In this document: in pieces, positions 1 to 8,410 of the stretch
How positions within the stretch are numbered: the first letter of the stretch is position 1
Layout of the letters: each line of letters starts with the position of its first letter
Assembly (NCBI GenBank): GCA_002391235.1
Contig: DGRX01000010.1
Coordinates: 1-40,629, forward strand
From: Treponema sp. UBA4377
GTDB lineage: Bacteria; Spirochaetota; Spirochaetia; Treponematales; Treponemataceae
DNA length: 40,629 nucleotides
Direction: 5' to 3'
Made by a program: the position numbers and the translations under genes
The notes under the pieces: model-generated
Told to the model about the DNA's origin: nothing
The model's input: only the letters and a program-made list of their open reading frames with translations
The model's database searches: none

Positions 1-580
1 GCCTTCGCGGCGCGAAAGTAGGTGGCTGCCGGGCTTTTTTTTTGTCCAAAGCATCCGCCCGGCGCGCGAAGCGCGGGGCGGAGTCCCATTCAATAAATTT
101 CTGTCTTGCTTGCGATTTTTCGCGCCGCCTTTCGGGCTTGCGGCAGTTCCTTGTCTTCAGCCGATGAATCTCCGCCTTGCGTTATGTTGGCGCGTAAGTA
201 GGTAGGGAGCGGCCCGCAGGGGCAAAAACGCGACAGTCGTCGCGTTTTTAGCGAGTCTCCGAGCGGCTGGGCCGCGAAGGCGGAGGCTGCCGGGCTTTTT
301 TTTTTAAACAATCCCCCGCCGGGCGCGGAGCGCGGCGGGGAGACCCATGCCGTAAGTTTTTTGTCTTCCCTCCGTTTTTTCGCGCCGCCTTTTGGCCTTG
401 CCGCAGTTCCTGGTCTTTAGCCGAAAAATCCCTGTCTTTCCGACGCTTGGCGCGTAAGTAGGTAGGGAGCGGCCACGCAGGGGCAAAAACGCGACAGTCG
501 TCGCGTTTTTAGCGAGTCTCCGAGCGGCTGGGCCGCGAAGGCGGAGGCTGCCGGGCTTTTTTTTGTCCAAGGACATTTCA
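1..580. repeat. Diverged tandem repeats, period about 260 bp
   Basis: No gene is supported here. A segment at 187-305 recurs at 447-564 with very few differences. The less conserved DNA between them (about 50-186 versus 308-446) also aligns, so the period is about 260 bp. The left edge (9-43) looks like a third copy with its middle deleted: it keeps the CGCG(A/T)AAGTAGGT start and the GGCTGCCGGGC plus T-run end. The T runs measure 9, 10 and 8 in the three copies. Each full copy holds a perfect 11-bp stem (AAAAACGCGAC, loop AGTC) and a second hairpin GCGGC-TGG-GCCGC. Open frames on the minus strand translate the repeat and are not credible genes. Confidence 0.85.
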
Positions 581-739
581 TGGGGTGGTTGCATTGCCGT
601 TCGCGCCGATGGTTCGGAACTGTATGGCTGGAAATTGTTTTGGCCATTGTAGAAGTTTGCGAAGCCGGGGCCGCCGGATCCTGGCCTTGCGAACAATTTC
701 CGTTTTTAGCATTAATTTTCTCCTTTGTAAAATTTTCCC

Positions 740-770
740 TTGACAGAATCGTGCGGGGGGGGGGTAATAT
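740..770 (+). promoter_or_regulatory. Promoter with G10 tract in the spacer
   Basis: TTGACA at 740-745 and TAATAT at 765-770 are near-consensus sigma-70 boxes separated by 19 bp. Positions 755-764 are ten consecutive G. Loss of two G would give the optimal 17-bp spacing, so slippage should tune or switch transcription of the lipoprotein at 802. Poly-G tracts near promoters control tpr genes in Treponema pallidum. That this one does the same is inference. Confidence 0.8.
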
Positions 771-801
771 AGAAGAAAGAAATTTTTATTGGGAGATTGT
801 T

Positions 802-1881
802 ATGAAAAAGTTTGGAAAAATTGCGGCGCTTGTTGCCGCTCTTGGACTTGCGCTGTCTTTTATGGGATGCTCGAACAACTCTGACAGCGGTTCCGGCAAT
901 GCGGCCGGAGCGGGAACTGGCAACGGCAATGGGCAAACAACCGAACCAGCTAGCTGTGATTACAAAAAGGTGGACACGGTCACCATAAACGGCACGGCCT
1001 ACGACATAGTTGTCTTCGGCCTATGGCCGCAGACAATCAAAGCTAAAAGCGTTACGGTGGACACAAACGTCACTGAAATCCACGGCGCCTTTACCTACTG
1101 CAAGGGAAGCGACGGCCAGTGGTATGTCGAACAGGCCGAGAAGTCTTATGAAAGCGGTTACAAGTACAGTGACGGAATTACGACAGTCGGACAGGGCGGA
1201 GCAACCACAAAGTGGTTTAAGGTGGAGCCTATAAAGTGGCGCGTACTTACGACAAACTACGGCGGAAATAAGCTTTTGCTTGCCGAAAGCATTTTGACAG
1301 ACGGAATCCAGTATTACCTAAACAAAAGCAGCCGAACGATTGGCGGCAACACCGTCTACGCCAACAACTACAAGTATTCCACAATTCGCGCCTGGCTTAA
1401 CGGCAAATACGAAAGTGACGACACGCAGGCGGCGACTCATGCCGGAAAGGGCTTCTTGCAAAGCGCATTCACGAGCGCGCAACAGGAGCAGATAAAGACA
1501 ACGACTGTTGACAACAGCGCCGAAAGCACGACGGACGCAAGCAACAATATACCGCAAGCCACAAGCTACAAGTGCGGCAACACAAGCGACAAAATTTTCT
1601 TGCTGAGCGAAAAAGAAGTTACTACAAGCGCCTACGGCTTTGCGGCCTATGACTCTTACGGAGCGGGCAATGCGCGCATCCGCGTCACCACGGACTTTGC
1701 AAAGGCTACAGGCGCTTATCAGAATTCCACGGCGGGCATGGGCGGTTGGTGGTGGCTGCGCTCTCCTAGAACTGACGCCACCCTCGCGTGCGACGTTAGC
1801 CTCACTGGCGATCCCAACTGGGGCCACAGCGTCGACCGCATTTATGGCAGCGTCGTTCCCGCCCTGTGCTTGCCAAACTAA
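802..1881 (+). CDS. Surface lipoprotein with DUF6273-like domain, probably phase-variable
   Basis: The start at 802 (359 residues) follows GGGAG at 791-795. The open frame extends upstream through the promoter, so the longer reading is rejected. The N-terminus is a lipoprotein signal: MKK, a hydrophobic stretch, then lipobox SFMGC and a Ser/Gly/Asn-rich linker. The body has the pattern of DUF6273 domains: IKWRVL near residue 140, a STIRAWLNG segment, DKIFLLSEKE, then WWWLRSP and a terminal VVPALCLPN. The function of this domain is not established; exposure on the outer membrane or in the periplasm is inferred from the lipobox. The last 40 or so codons are rich in NNC triplets, as in diversified C-terminal regions. 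The gene stands alone under a poly-G promoter. Confidence 0.85.
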   Translation: MKKFGKIAALVAALGLALSFMGCSNNSDSGSGNAAGAGTGNGNGQTTEPASCDYKKVDTVTINGTAYDIVVFGLWPQTIKAKSVTVDTNVTEIHGAFTYCKGSDGQWYVEQAEKSYESGYKYSDGITTVGQGGATTKWFKVEPIKWRVLTTNYGGNKLLLAESILTDGIQYYLNKSSRTIGGNTVYANNYKYSTIRAWLNGKYESDDTQAATHAGKGFLQSAFTSAQQEQIKTTTVDNSAESTTDASNNIPQATSYKCGNTSDKIFLLSEKEVTTSAYGFAAYDSYGAGNARIRVTTDFAKATGAYQNSTAGMGGWWWLRSPRTDATLACDVSLTGDPNWGHSVDRIYGSVVPALCLPN

Positions 1882-2060
1882 TCTCCGCTGGGACGCGTTA
1901 GGGATTGTAGCGCCTTTAGTCCCGCGAAAGCGGGATGAGCCGCGCAAGACGGCGAAGCGCGCAAAGCTCGGCCCTCGCGCGAGCGGGGAAACGCCCAAGA
2001 CATTCGCAACTAAAAGTAACCAAATTGCAACCGCAAGGTGTTTGCAAAAATGCCTCCGAT
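1882..2060. other. GC-rich palindromic intergenic segment after the lipoprotein gene
   Basis: It holds a 6-bp stem with a GAAA loop (TCCCGC 1920-1925, GCGGGA 1930-1935) starting 39 nt past the stop codon, and a self-complementary CTCGCGCGAG at 1974-1983. There is no T-run after the hairpin, so it is not a standard intrinsic terminator. No gene is supported. Confidence 0.5.
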
Positions 2061-2070
2061 GATGTAACAT
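2042..2070 (+). promoter_or_regulatory. Probable promoter of the XRE regulator
   Basis: TTGCAA at 2042-2047, a 17-bp spacer, and TAACAT at 2065-2070 lie just upstream of the AGGAGG at 2081-2086 that serves the ATG at 2091. The boxes are imperfect. Confidence 0.5.
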
Positions 2071-2090
2071 AAAAATCGCCAGGAGGCGGC

Positions 2091-2765
2091 ATGAACTTTT
2101 CGGAAAAACTTCAGATTCTTAGAAAAAGCAAGGGGCTTACGCAGGAGGCACTTGCGGAAAAAATCAATGTGTCAAGGCAGGCGGTGGCAAAGTGGGAGGC
2201 GGGGCAGGCTTATCCCGACATTTCCAACTTGATTCAAATAAGCGACTTGATGAGCGTCACTGTGGACTACCTTGTTCGCGACGCGGACTGCATGGCGCGC
2301 CTTGACGCAAGCGGAGAGCCGGCAGACTTGAAGGAATTGATACAGTTCCGACTTGAAGCGAACGTGAACACCTACGCGGCCTTTATGAACGAGACCGATT
2401 CCAGCCGTTTGGACAGCCACGACTATAGATACCAAAACGGCCCCTACACATACCACGACACTTACGTTGGCGGAGAGCGCTTTGCCGGCGAGGAGGCCGT
2501 TTGGAAAAACGGAAAGGCCGCGTACGCGATGAACTACCTTGGCCGCGTTTTGGACGAGCGCTTTAGCGGAAACTTTTTAAAGGAAGCCTTGCGGGCTGCT
2601 GACCAAAAGATGCCCTACCGAGGGCCGGAGTTTTACCAGTCCGGCGAGTATTCCTACAAGTGCTCGGTGAACGGAGACTTTTCTTGGTTCCAAGGCTATG
2701 AAGAAATTTTTTGCAACGACATAAAAGTTTACGAATGTTATTTTCACGGCGGCCTTGTAAGCTAG
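2091..2765 (+). CDS. XRE-family transcriptional regulator with C-terminal DUF5680 domain
   Basis: The 224-residue protein starts at an ATG after a perfect AGGAGG. Residues 1-60 are a Cro/C1-type helix-turn-helix: LRKSKGLTQEALAEKINVSR, then QAVAKWEAGQAYPD, which matches the XRE consensus very well. Residues about 80-224 match DUF5680, with YRYQNGPYTYHDTYVGGERF, GEEAVW, MNYLGR, RGPEFYQSGEYSY and a final YECYFHGG. Such proteins are common in Firmicutes and gut spirochaetes. The ligand of DUF5680 is not known. It is oriented with the upstream lipoprotein but has its own likely promoter, so regulation of that neighbour is only a possibility. Confidence 0.9.
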   Translation: MNFSEKLQILRKSKGLTQEALAEKINVSRQAVAKWEAGQAYPDISNLIQISDLMSVTVDYLVRDADCMARLDASGEPADLKELIQFRLEANVNTYAAFMNETDSSRLDSHDYRYQNGPYTYHDTYVGGERFAGEEAVWKNGKAAYAMNYLGRVLDERFSGNFLKEALRAADQKMPYRGPEFYQSGEYSYKCSVNGDFSWFQGYEEIFCNDIKVYECYFHGGLVS

Positions 2766-2775
2766 CTTAACGCCG

Positions 2776-5658
2776 TCACTTTGTCTGCATAGTGTAAACG
2801 CCGTCCCAAACTTGGGGAATGCCGTTTGCGATGAAGTCGGCGCAGCGCTTGGAGAAGACCGCGCTTGATTCGTCGGCGGCGTAAAGCTCCGCGGCCATGT
2901 CAAAGTATTTCTTGGCTTCCTCCAGTTCCGATTGCGGCTTTGCGTAGCCGGGAGTGTTTGCGCCCTTCATGTAGCATTCCATTCCGCGGTTAAAGATGGC
3001 GGCGGCCTTTAAGCGCGCGTCGCTCATTTTGTTTCTAAAGCCAAGAACGTTGTAAATGCGGACGGGCTTTTCAACGTTGATTACGCGGACTGCGTCAAAG
3101 CTTCGGGTTACGATTTGGTCGGCGCGGCTGGATTTTTGCAGCAAGTTGTACGCGCTTTGCGAGCAGATTATCCAAGAGCCGTAAACCTTGTTTGTTCCTT
3201 CCAAGCGCGAAGCCAAGTTCACGTTGTTTCCCATGATTGTGTAGTTTAGCTTTTTGTCGGTTCCCATGTTGCCTACGACCATGCGGCCGCTGTTGAGTCC
3301 GACGCGCGATTGCAAGAGCATCGGTATCCAGCCGTTTGAGTTGTAGTCGTCGACATATGCCAAATACTTTTTGGTTTGCTCGTCGTTCCACGACTCTTCG
3401 AGCGCGACTTCTCGCCAAGGCCGCTCGGCGCACTTGGGGTATTTGAACTCTTTGTAGAATTCCTTGTTGATTTTTTCTTCGGCCTCGCGCATTTTGATTG
3501 CGGCCGCGCAGGCGTGGTAGGCGTGCTCGGGGTCGTCGATAGGGGCGCCAAAGAAGGATACGATTTCGTCTCCTACGTATTTGTCGATTGTTCCCCGCTC
3601 GCTTTGGATCGCGTCGCTAAGGGCGCCCAAGTAATTGTTGAGCGCGGCGACCAATTGTTCGGCGCCTTTTTCCTCGCCGTTTATGTTGTTGACGATTTCG
3701 GTGAACTTGGAGAATTTCCGCACGTCGCTAAAGAGCGCGGTCAATTCTTTGTTGTCGCCGCCGACTTGCGCGTAGCGCGGGTTTTGGATGATTTGCTCTA
3801 CGACTTCGGGAGCGACGTAGGCGCCGAACTTTGACTTGATGAGCGCCCGCTCCTTTTCGTTGGAAGAAAAGCGGATTATCATAAGCGCAAGGTATGAAGT
3901 GAATTCAATTAGAATCGCCGCGACAATCGGAACGTAAACAGAAAAGAATGCCATTAAAATCACAGCCGCGACAATCGAGGCCGCGATTAAGATTCCGCCC
4001 GTTATGTTTTGAATCGACGGCCTGGCTTTAAGCGTCGCCAAGGCGAAGATAAAGAAAATGATCGAGGCCGCGGCTATCGCCCACCATGCGGAAAGCTGGG
4101 AGATGAACTGGCCTGTCATTATTGTGTTGTAAACGTTTGCGTGCGTTCCTACGTTCGGAAAAAAATTCATGAACGGCGTGCTTCCCAAATCGGTTGAGCC
4201 GGTTGCCATGTTTCCGATAATGCAAAAGGCTCCGCCCAGCTTGCCCTTAACGCTTGAAAAAGTGTCCAAGTACAAGTCGACGGCGCTTTTTAGGCCGTCA
4301 AATGAATCTTCAAAAAAGGATGACAGCATGTTCGCGTCTTCGCTTGAAATCGCTTTTGTTCCCAAAAGGCTTTCTATCGCGATTTGAATTTCAGGCAAGA
4401 AGCCGCCCTTGCAAAAGCTTTGGATTCTGTTAAAGAATTCCGCGCGGGCTTCAAAGTAGGATTTTTGCAATTCCTCAACGCTTTCTCCCATTCCTGTTTC
4501 CGGCTTGCCGATTTGGCCGTCGCTGTCGTATCCGTTCAAATTGTCAAAGATGTAGGAACGGAAATTTTTTATGTAGTCGGCGTCTTCCAATATGCCCTTG
4601 ATTTCCGCAATGTATGAAAGGGGAACGCCTTCCGCGTCAGTCAAGTCAACGCGGGTGAATTCCGCGAGGTTCGCCAAAACCGCGCTTTCGCATTCCAGAA
4701 GCTGGTTTATGATCATTACGCTTTCGTGCTTAAAGCTGTCCTCGTATTTGCCGGGAACCCAGTGGACCAGCATGCAGCCGTTTTGGTCAAGCGGAATCGA
4801 AATGTCCTTTCGCTTTCCGTCTTTTCTTAGCGCGTCTTTAAGAATAAGGCGGGTCTTTGTTCTTTTGATTTCCTTTACGTCCAATTCTTTTAGAAGGGGG
4901 CCAAAAACCAATTGAGGCAAGTATCCGCCTTGCTGCTTGTTCAAAAGCTCAACGCGGCGCCTGGTTCCGTCCTTGTCTACAATGATGTTGATAAAACCCG
5001 CTCCCTCGGCCATTTTTATAAAGCGGTTGAGCGCGGGCGAAAAGCCGAGCTTGCTTCCGTTTTCCTTGGCCTCCGCTTGGTTTCCTTTTTTTATCAAGCC
5101 GTCGGGGTCGTAAACGTTGTTCAGCAAAAAGCGCTTTCTTGCGTATTCATCGTCTTGCTCGCTGACTGAAATTATTTGCTCGTGGTTTACAGTTAGCCAA
5201 GTGTCTCCAAAGAATTGAATCGATTTTGAAAAAAACTCGTCGTCGTCCCTGAATATTTCGTTTGTTATTTCCTTTGCCCGGTCGGTGCCAAGGCTGGCTT
5301 TTAGCTCCTGGACCATTTCCGGATTTACGGCGACTTTTGAGGGCGAAAGGTATTCTATATCGAATACGGCCGTTCTCGCGCCAACTTCTTTAAGGCGGAG
5401 AAGAACGTCAGAAATGATGTCGCGGCTCCAAGGCCAGGGGCCAAGTTTGTCAATGGATATGTCGTCGATTTCGACTAAAGCCAAGTCGTCGCATTTTTCC
5501 GTGATTGGCCGGGTTGACAAAAGCATGTCGTAGACTCGAAATTCAAATTTCTTTAACGCTCCGACGCCAGAAAAAAGGGCCCACAACGCTGTAGAGGCGG
5601 CCACCGCTATTAACGCAGACTTTAGGCCGTTTGATTTTGCCTTGACTTTCTTTTCCAT
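2776..5658 (-). CDS. CHASE2-domain class III adenylate cyclase
   Basis: Predicted to make cAMP from ATP in response to an extracytoplasmic signal. I chose the ATG at 5658 (960 residues, MEKKVKAKSN) because the longer frame runs into the divergent gene. Order: one N-terminal membrane helix (about 12-30); a CHASE2 sensor (FRVYDMLLSTRP, IDKLGPWPWSRD, AVFDIEYLSP); three membrane helices (about 540-620); a cyclase domain (about 638-876); and an 84-residue tail. Metal-binding aspartates are in FSDVRKFSKF and DKYVGDEIV. The Lys of DKYVGDE and the Thr of NYTIMG sit at the purine-selecting positions and favour adenine over guanine. NNVNLASRLE carries the transition-state Asn and Arg. The domain has an insertion of about 45 residues between the two metal-site motifs and GRMVVGN. 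Confidence 0.9.
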   Translation of the reverse strand: MEKKVKAKSNGLKSALIAVAASTALWALFSGVGALKKFEFRVYDMLLSTRPITEKCDDLALVEIDDISIDKLGPWPWSRDIISDVLLRLKEVGARTAVFDIEYLSPSKVAVNPEMVQELKASLGTDRAKEITNEIFRDDDEFFSKSIQFFGDTWLTVNHEQIISVSEQDDEYARKRFLLNNVYDPDGLIKKGNQAEAKENGSKLGFSPALNRFIKMAEGAGFINIIVDKDGTRRRVELLNKQQGGYLPQLVFGPLLKELDVKEIKRTKTRLILKDALRKDGKRKDISIPLDQNGCMLVHWVPGKYEDSFKHESVMIINQLLECESAVLANLAEFTRVDLTDAEGVPLSYIAEIKGILEDADYIKNFRSYIFDNLNGYDSDGQIGKPETGMGESVEELQKSYFEARAEFFNRIQSFCKGGFLPEIQIAIESLLGTKAISSEDANMLSSFFEDSFDGLKSAVDLYLDTFSSVKGKLGGAFCIIGNMATGSTDLGSTPFMNFFPNVGTHANVYNTIMTGQFISQLSAWWAIAAASIIFFIFALATLKARPSIQNITGGILIAASIVAAVILMAFFSVYVPIVAAILIEFTSYLALMIIRFSSNEKERALIKSKFGAYVAPEVVEQIIQNPRYAQVGGDNKELTALFSDVRKFSKFTEIVNNINGEEKGAEQLVAALNNYLGALSDAIQSERGTIDKYVGDEIVSFFGAPIDDPEHAYHACAAAIKMREAEEKINKEFYKEFKYPKCAERPWREVALEESWNDEQTKKYLAYVDDYNSNGWIPMLLQSRVGLNSGRMVVGNMGTDKKLNYTIMGNNVNLASRLEGTNKVYGSWIICSQSAYNLLQKSSRADQIVTRSFDAVRVINVEKPVRIYNVLGFRNKMSDARLKAAAIFNRGMECYMKGANTPGYAKPQSELEEAKKYFDMAAELYAADESSAVFSKRCADFIANGIPQVWDGVYTMQTK

Positions 5659-5704
5659 AAAATAATTATAGCGTAAAAGCGAAAATTGCGCTATAATGTT
5701 TGGC
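5659..5704. promoter_or_regulatory. Mirrored divergent promoter with two leaderless-type starts
   Basis: ATTATAGCG (5665-5673) and CGCTATAAT (5689-5697) are a perfect 9-bp inverted repeat. Each arm contains a consensus TATAAT -10 box facing outward. The leftward box ends 6 nt before the cyclase ATG at 5658. The rightward box ends 7 nt before the ATG at 5705. Neither gene shows a Shine-Dalgarno, and neither promoter has a good -35 box at 17 bp. Confidence 0.65.
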
Positions 5705-6901
5705 ATGATTTCAGAATATTTTAAGAATCTATTGAATGACAAAACCGCCTCCGCGATAAGAAAAATGTTTGAGGAAGGAAAGATCCTCAAAGCGAAATAC
5801 GGAGAGGACAAGGTTTACGACTTTAGCTTGGGAAACCCAGACCTTGACCCGCCAAAGGAAGTTTTGGACGCGATAAAAGAGGTCGCGCAAGACCAAAGCC
5901 ACGGAGCGCACGCCTATATGTCCAACGCGGGCTATGACAGCTGCCGCGCGGCGATGGCCCAAAAAGAAAGCCAAGAGCAGGGCGTAAAGGTTGACGCTTC
6001 CTGCGTGATTATGACTGTAGGCGCGGCTTCGGCGATTTCAAGCGCCATAAAGGCCTTGATTATGCCCGGCGAGGAAGTCGTCGTTCCGTCGCCGTTTTTC
6101 GCCGAATACACGCATTACGCCCATAACCACGGCGGCGTCCTTGTTCCCGTTCCGACAAAAAAAGACTTTTCTCTTGACGTGGACGCGATTAAGGCCGCGC
6201 TAAACAAAAAGACCGTCGCGGTGATCATAAACTCGCCCAACAATCCGACCGGAAAGATTTATTCCGCCGCCGAGATCCGCGAGCTTTGTTCCGCGCTAAA
6301 GGAATTTGGTAAAGCCAACGGCCGCTATCCCTACTTGATTTGCGACGAGCCATACCGCTCGATTGTTTACGACGGAGCGACAGTTCCGCCTGTTTTCCCG
6401 GAATACGAATACGCCGTAATCGTGACAAGCTTTGCCAAGAACCTTAGCTTGCCAGGCGAGCGCGTTGGCTATATTTGCGTAAACCCCGCAAATCCCGAAA
6501 AGGCGGAGTTTGTCGCGGCGGCCACAATGGCCTTTAGGATTTCCGGCTGCGTAAACGCTCCGGCCTTTTTCCAAAAGGTCGTCGCCAAGAGCTGGAACGC
6601 GCCGGTTGACTATTCGTCGTATTTAAAGCGCCGCGACCTGCTGATGGACGTTTTGGACAACGCCGGAATCGAGTATGTCAGGCCGCAAGGAGCCTTTTAC
6701 ATTTTCGCGAAAGTTCCGCCCGCCTTTGGCGACGACGACACGGCCTTTGTCGAAGTCTTGGAAAAGAATTTGATTTTGTGCGCGCCCGGAAAAGGCTTTG
6801 GAATGAAGGGCTATTTTAGAATCGCGTATTGCGTTCCTGAAAAGACAATCGTAAATTCGCGCGAGGCTTTTTACAAGGCCGCCCATAGCGAGCGGCAATA
6901 A
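5705..6901 (+). CDS. Class I/II PLP-dependent aminotransferase
   Basis: The fold type I aminotransferase transfers an amino group via pyridoxal phosphate; the substrate is not determinable. Motifs: SLGNPDLDPP near the N-terminus, SPNNPTGKIY (substrate and PLP binding), CDEPYR (PLP Asp and Tyr), SFAKNLSLPGERVGY (Schiff-base Lys in SFAKN) and GYFRIAYCVP (substrate-carboxylate Arg). The length is normal for the family at 398 residues. An ATG nine bases upstream (5696, 401 residues) is inside the -10 box TATAAT, so the ATG at 5705 is preferred and implies a leaderless mRNA. It is followed after 39 nt by glgA on the same strand. Confidence 0.85.
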   Translation: MISEYFKNLLNDKTASAIRKMFEEGKILKAKYGEDKVYDFSLGNPDLDPPKEVLDAIKEVAQDQSHGAHAYMSNAGYDSCRAAMAQKESQEQGVKVDASCVIMTVGAASAISSAIKALIMPGEEVVVPSPFFAEYTHYAHNHGGVLVPVPTKKDFSLDVDAIKAALNKKTVAVIINSPNNPTGKIYSAAEIRELCSALKEFGKANGRYPYLICDEPYRSIVYDGATVPPVFPEYEYAVIVTSFAKNLSLPGERVGYICVNPANPEKAEFVAAATMAFRISGCVNAPAFFQKVVAKSWNAPVDYSSYLKRRDLLMDVLDNAGIEYVRPQGAFYIFAKVPPAFGDDDTAFVEVLEKNLILCAPGKGFGMKGYFRIAYCVPEKTIVNSREAFYKAAHSERQ

Positions 6902-6940
6902 AAATTGACGGCAAGCCTAAAGAGATAGGAGGTAATGTAC

Positions 6941-8410
6941 ATGAAAATTTTAATGGTAAGTTCTGAGGCGGTTCCTTTCGCAAAAACCGGCGGTTTGGCC
7001 GACGCGGTAAGCGCTCTTTCTATCGCTTTGACCAATATGGGCCACGAAGTGAAAATCGTGATTCCCCGCTACTATAAAATAGACAGAAAAACGCTCACGC
7101 CGCTTGCAGGCGCGATGGGCGTCGGCGTTGGCGGAGGCGAGGCTTGGACCGAAGTTTACAAGACGACAATGCCCGGCTGCCCCAAGTGCGAGGTTTTCTT
7201 TATCGACCATGAGCAAAGCTTTGGCCGCGACGGCATTTACGGAGTTCCGGGCGAGACCGACTTTCACGACAACCCCTACCGCTTTTCAATCCTTTGCCAC
7301 GGCGCCTTTCAGCTTTGCCGAAAAATCAATTGGAAGCCAGACATAATCCACGCGCACGACTGGTCGGCCGCGCTGGCCTTGGCGCTTTTAAAGCATGTCT
7401 ACCGCTGGCAGGACTTTGGAAACACGGCCGGAGTTCTTTCCATCCACAACTTGGGCTACCAAGGCCAGTATTCCAAGGACAGCTTTCCCGCGCTGGGAAT
7501 CGACTGGGGCCTTTACTACGGCGCGGGCTTTGAGCGAAACGGAGCGATAAATTTTTTGCAGGCCGGCATTTCTTGCGCCGACATGATCACGACCGTTTCG
7601 CCGACATACGCGCGCGAAATCCAAACGCCAGAAGGCGGCTTTGGAATGGACGGCCTTTTGCGCGTTCGAAGCGACGTAGTAAAGGGCATCCTTAACGGCT
7701 GCGACCTTAAGGCTTGGAATCCGGCGGTTGACAAAAAGATTCCCGCGACTTATTCGGTAAAAAACATGAAAGGCAAGGCCGTTTGCAAGGCCGAGCTTCA
7801 AAAGCAGTTTGGCCTCCCTGTCCGCGCCGACGTTCCTGTTTTTGGAATCGTCACGCGCTTGGTTGACCAAAAGGGCATCGCCGAGCTTTTCGCTCCGACA
7901 TACGGCTGCTTGTACAGCCTTTGCGCCAACATGGACATCCAATTTGTCGCGCTTGGCTCCGGCGAGTCATGGTGCGAAAACGAGATGAACGTATTGCAGT
8001 CAAAGCTTCCCAATTTCCGCGCCTACATCGGCTACAACGACGCGCTCAGCCACCTTATAGAGGCTGGAAGCGACTTCTTTGTCATGCCAAGCCACTACGA
8101 GCCTTGCGGACTTAACCAGATTTATTCTTTGATTTACGGAACGCTTCCGATTGTCCGCAACACGGGCGGCTTGGCTGACACCGTTCAAAACTACAACGAG
8201 CGGACAGGCGAGGGAACTGGCTTTATGTTTGACCAAATCACTCCAAGCGCGCTTTACAACACGGTTGGCTGGGCGGTTTACGCCTACTACAACAAAAAGG
8301 ACCACATAAAGAAGATGCAGGAGCGCGGCATGAAGAGCGTCTTTAGCTGGGAAGACTCCGCCAAGCAGTACCTTGACGTTTACAAGGAAGCTCTCGTCCG
8401 CAAAAACTAA
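6941..8410 (+). CDS. glgA: Glycogen synthase (ADP-glucose type)
   Basis: GT5 glycosyltransferase, 489 residues, which extends alpha-1,4-glucan chains from ADP-glucose. The ATG at 6941 lies 8 nt after AGGAGG (6927-6932); the in-frame ATG at 6935 is too close to that site. The N-terminal SSEAVPFAKTGGLADAV carries the KxGGL ADP-glucose loop (Lys15). IHAHDWS, SIHNLGYQG and FEVMPSHYEPCGLN-like residues (EPCGLNQIYSL near 387, then VRNTGGLADTV) complete the GT-B signature. Probably co-transcribed with the aminotransferase. Its stop codon overlaps the end of the convergent gene by a few bases. Confidence 0.95.
   Translation: MKILMVSSEAVPFAKTGGLADAVSALSIALTNMGHEVKIVIPRYYKIDRKTLTPLAGAMGVGVGGGEAWTEVYKTTMPGCPKCEVFFIDHEQSFGRDGIYGVPGETDFHDNPYRFSILCHGAFQLCRKINWKPDIIHAHDWSAALALALLKHVYRWQDFGNTAGVLSIHNLGYQGQYSKDSFPALGIDWGLYYGAGFERNGAINFLQAGISCADMITTVSPTYAREIQTPEGGFGMDGLLRVRSDVVKGILNGCDLKAWNPAVDKKIPATYSVKNMKGKAVCKAELQKQFGLPVRADVPVFGIVTRLVDQKGIAELFAPTYGCLYSLCANMDIQFVALGSGESWCENEMNVLQSKLPNFRAYIGYNDALSHLIEAGSDFFVMPSHYEPCGLNQIYSLIYGTLPIVRNTGGLADTVQNYNERTGEGTGFMFDQITPSALYNTVGWAVYAYYNKKDHIKKMQERGMKSVFSWEDSAKQYLDVYKEALVRKN

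Noticed and set aside
90..696. Minus-strand open frames sharing the string SPAASAFAAQPLGDSLKTRR
   Set aside because: The similarity comes from the repeated DNA itself. The frames drift apart between copies, have no ribosome site and read through the hairpins.
1318..2070. 250-codon minus-strand open frame opposite the lipoprotein gene
   Set aside because: It mirrors a gene with clear signal peptide, domain and ribosome site; its translation is Arg/Ala/Val-rich without any motif, and it lacks a ribosome site.
5659..5811. 51-residue N-terminal extension of the adenylate cyclase
   Set aside because: It would overlap the promoter and the first 100 bases of the divergent aminotransferase; MEKKVKAK before the membrane helix is the natural start.
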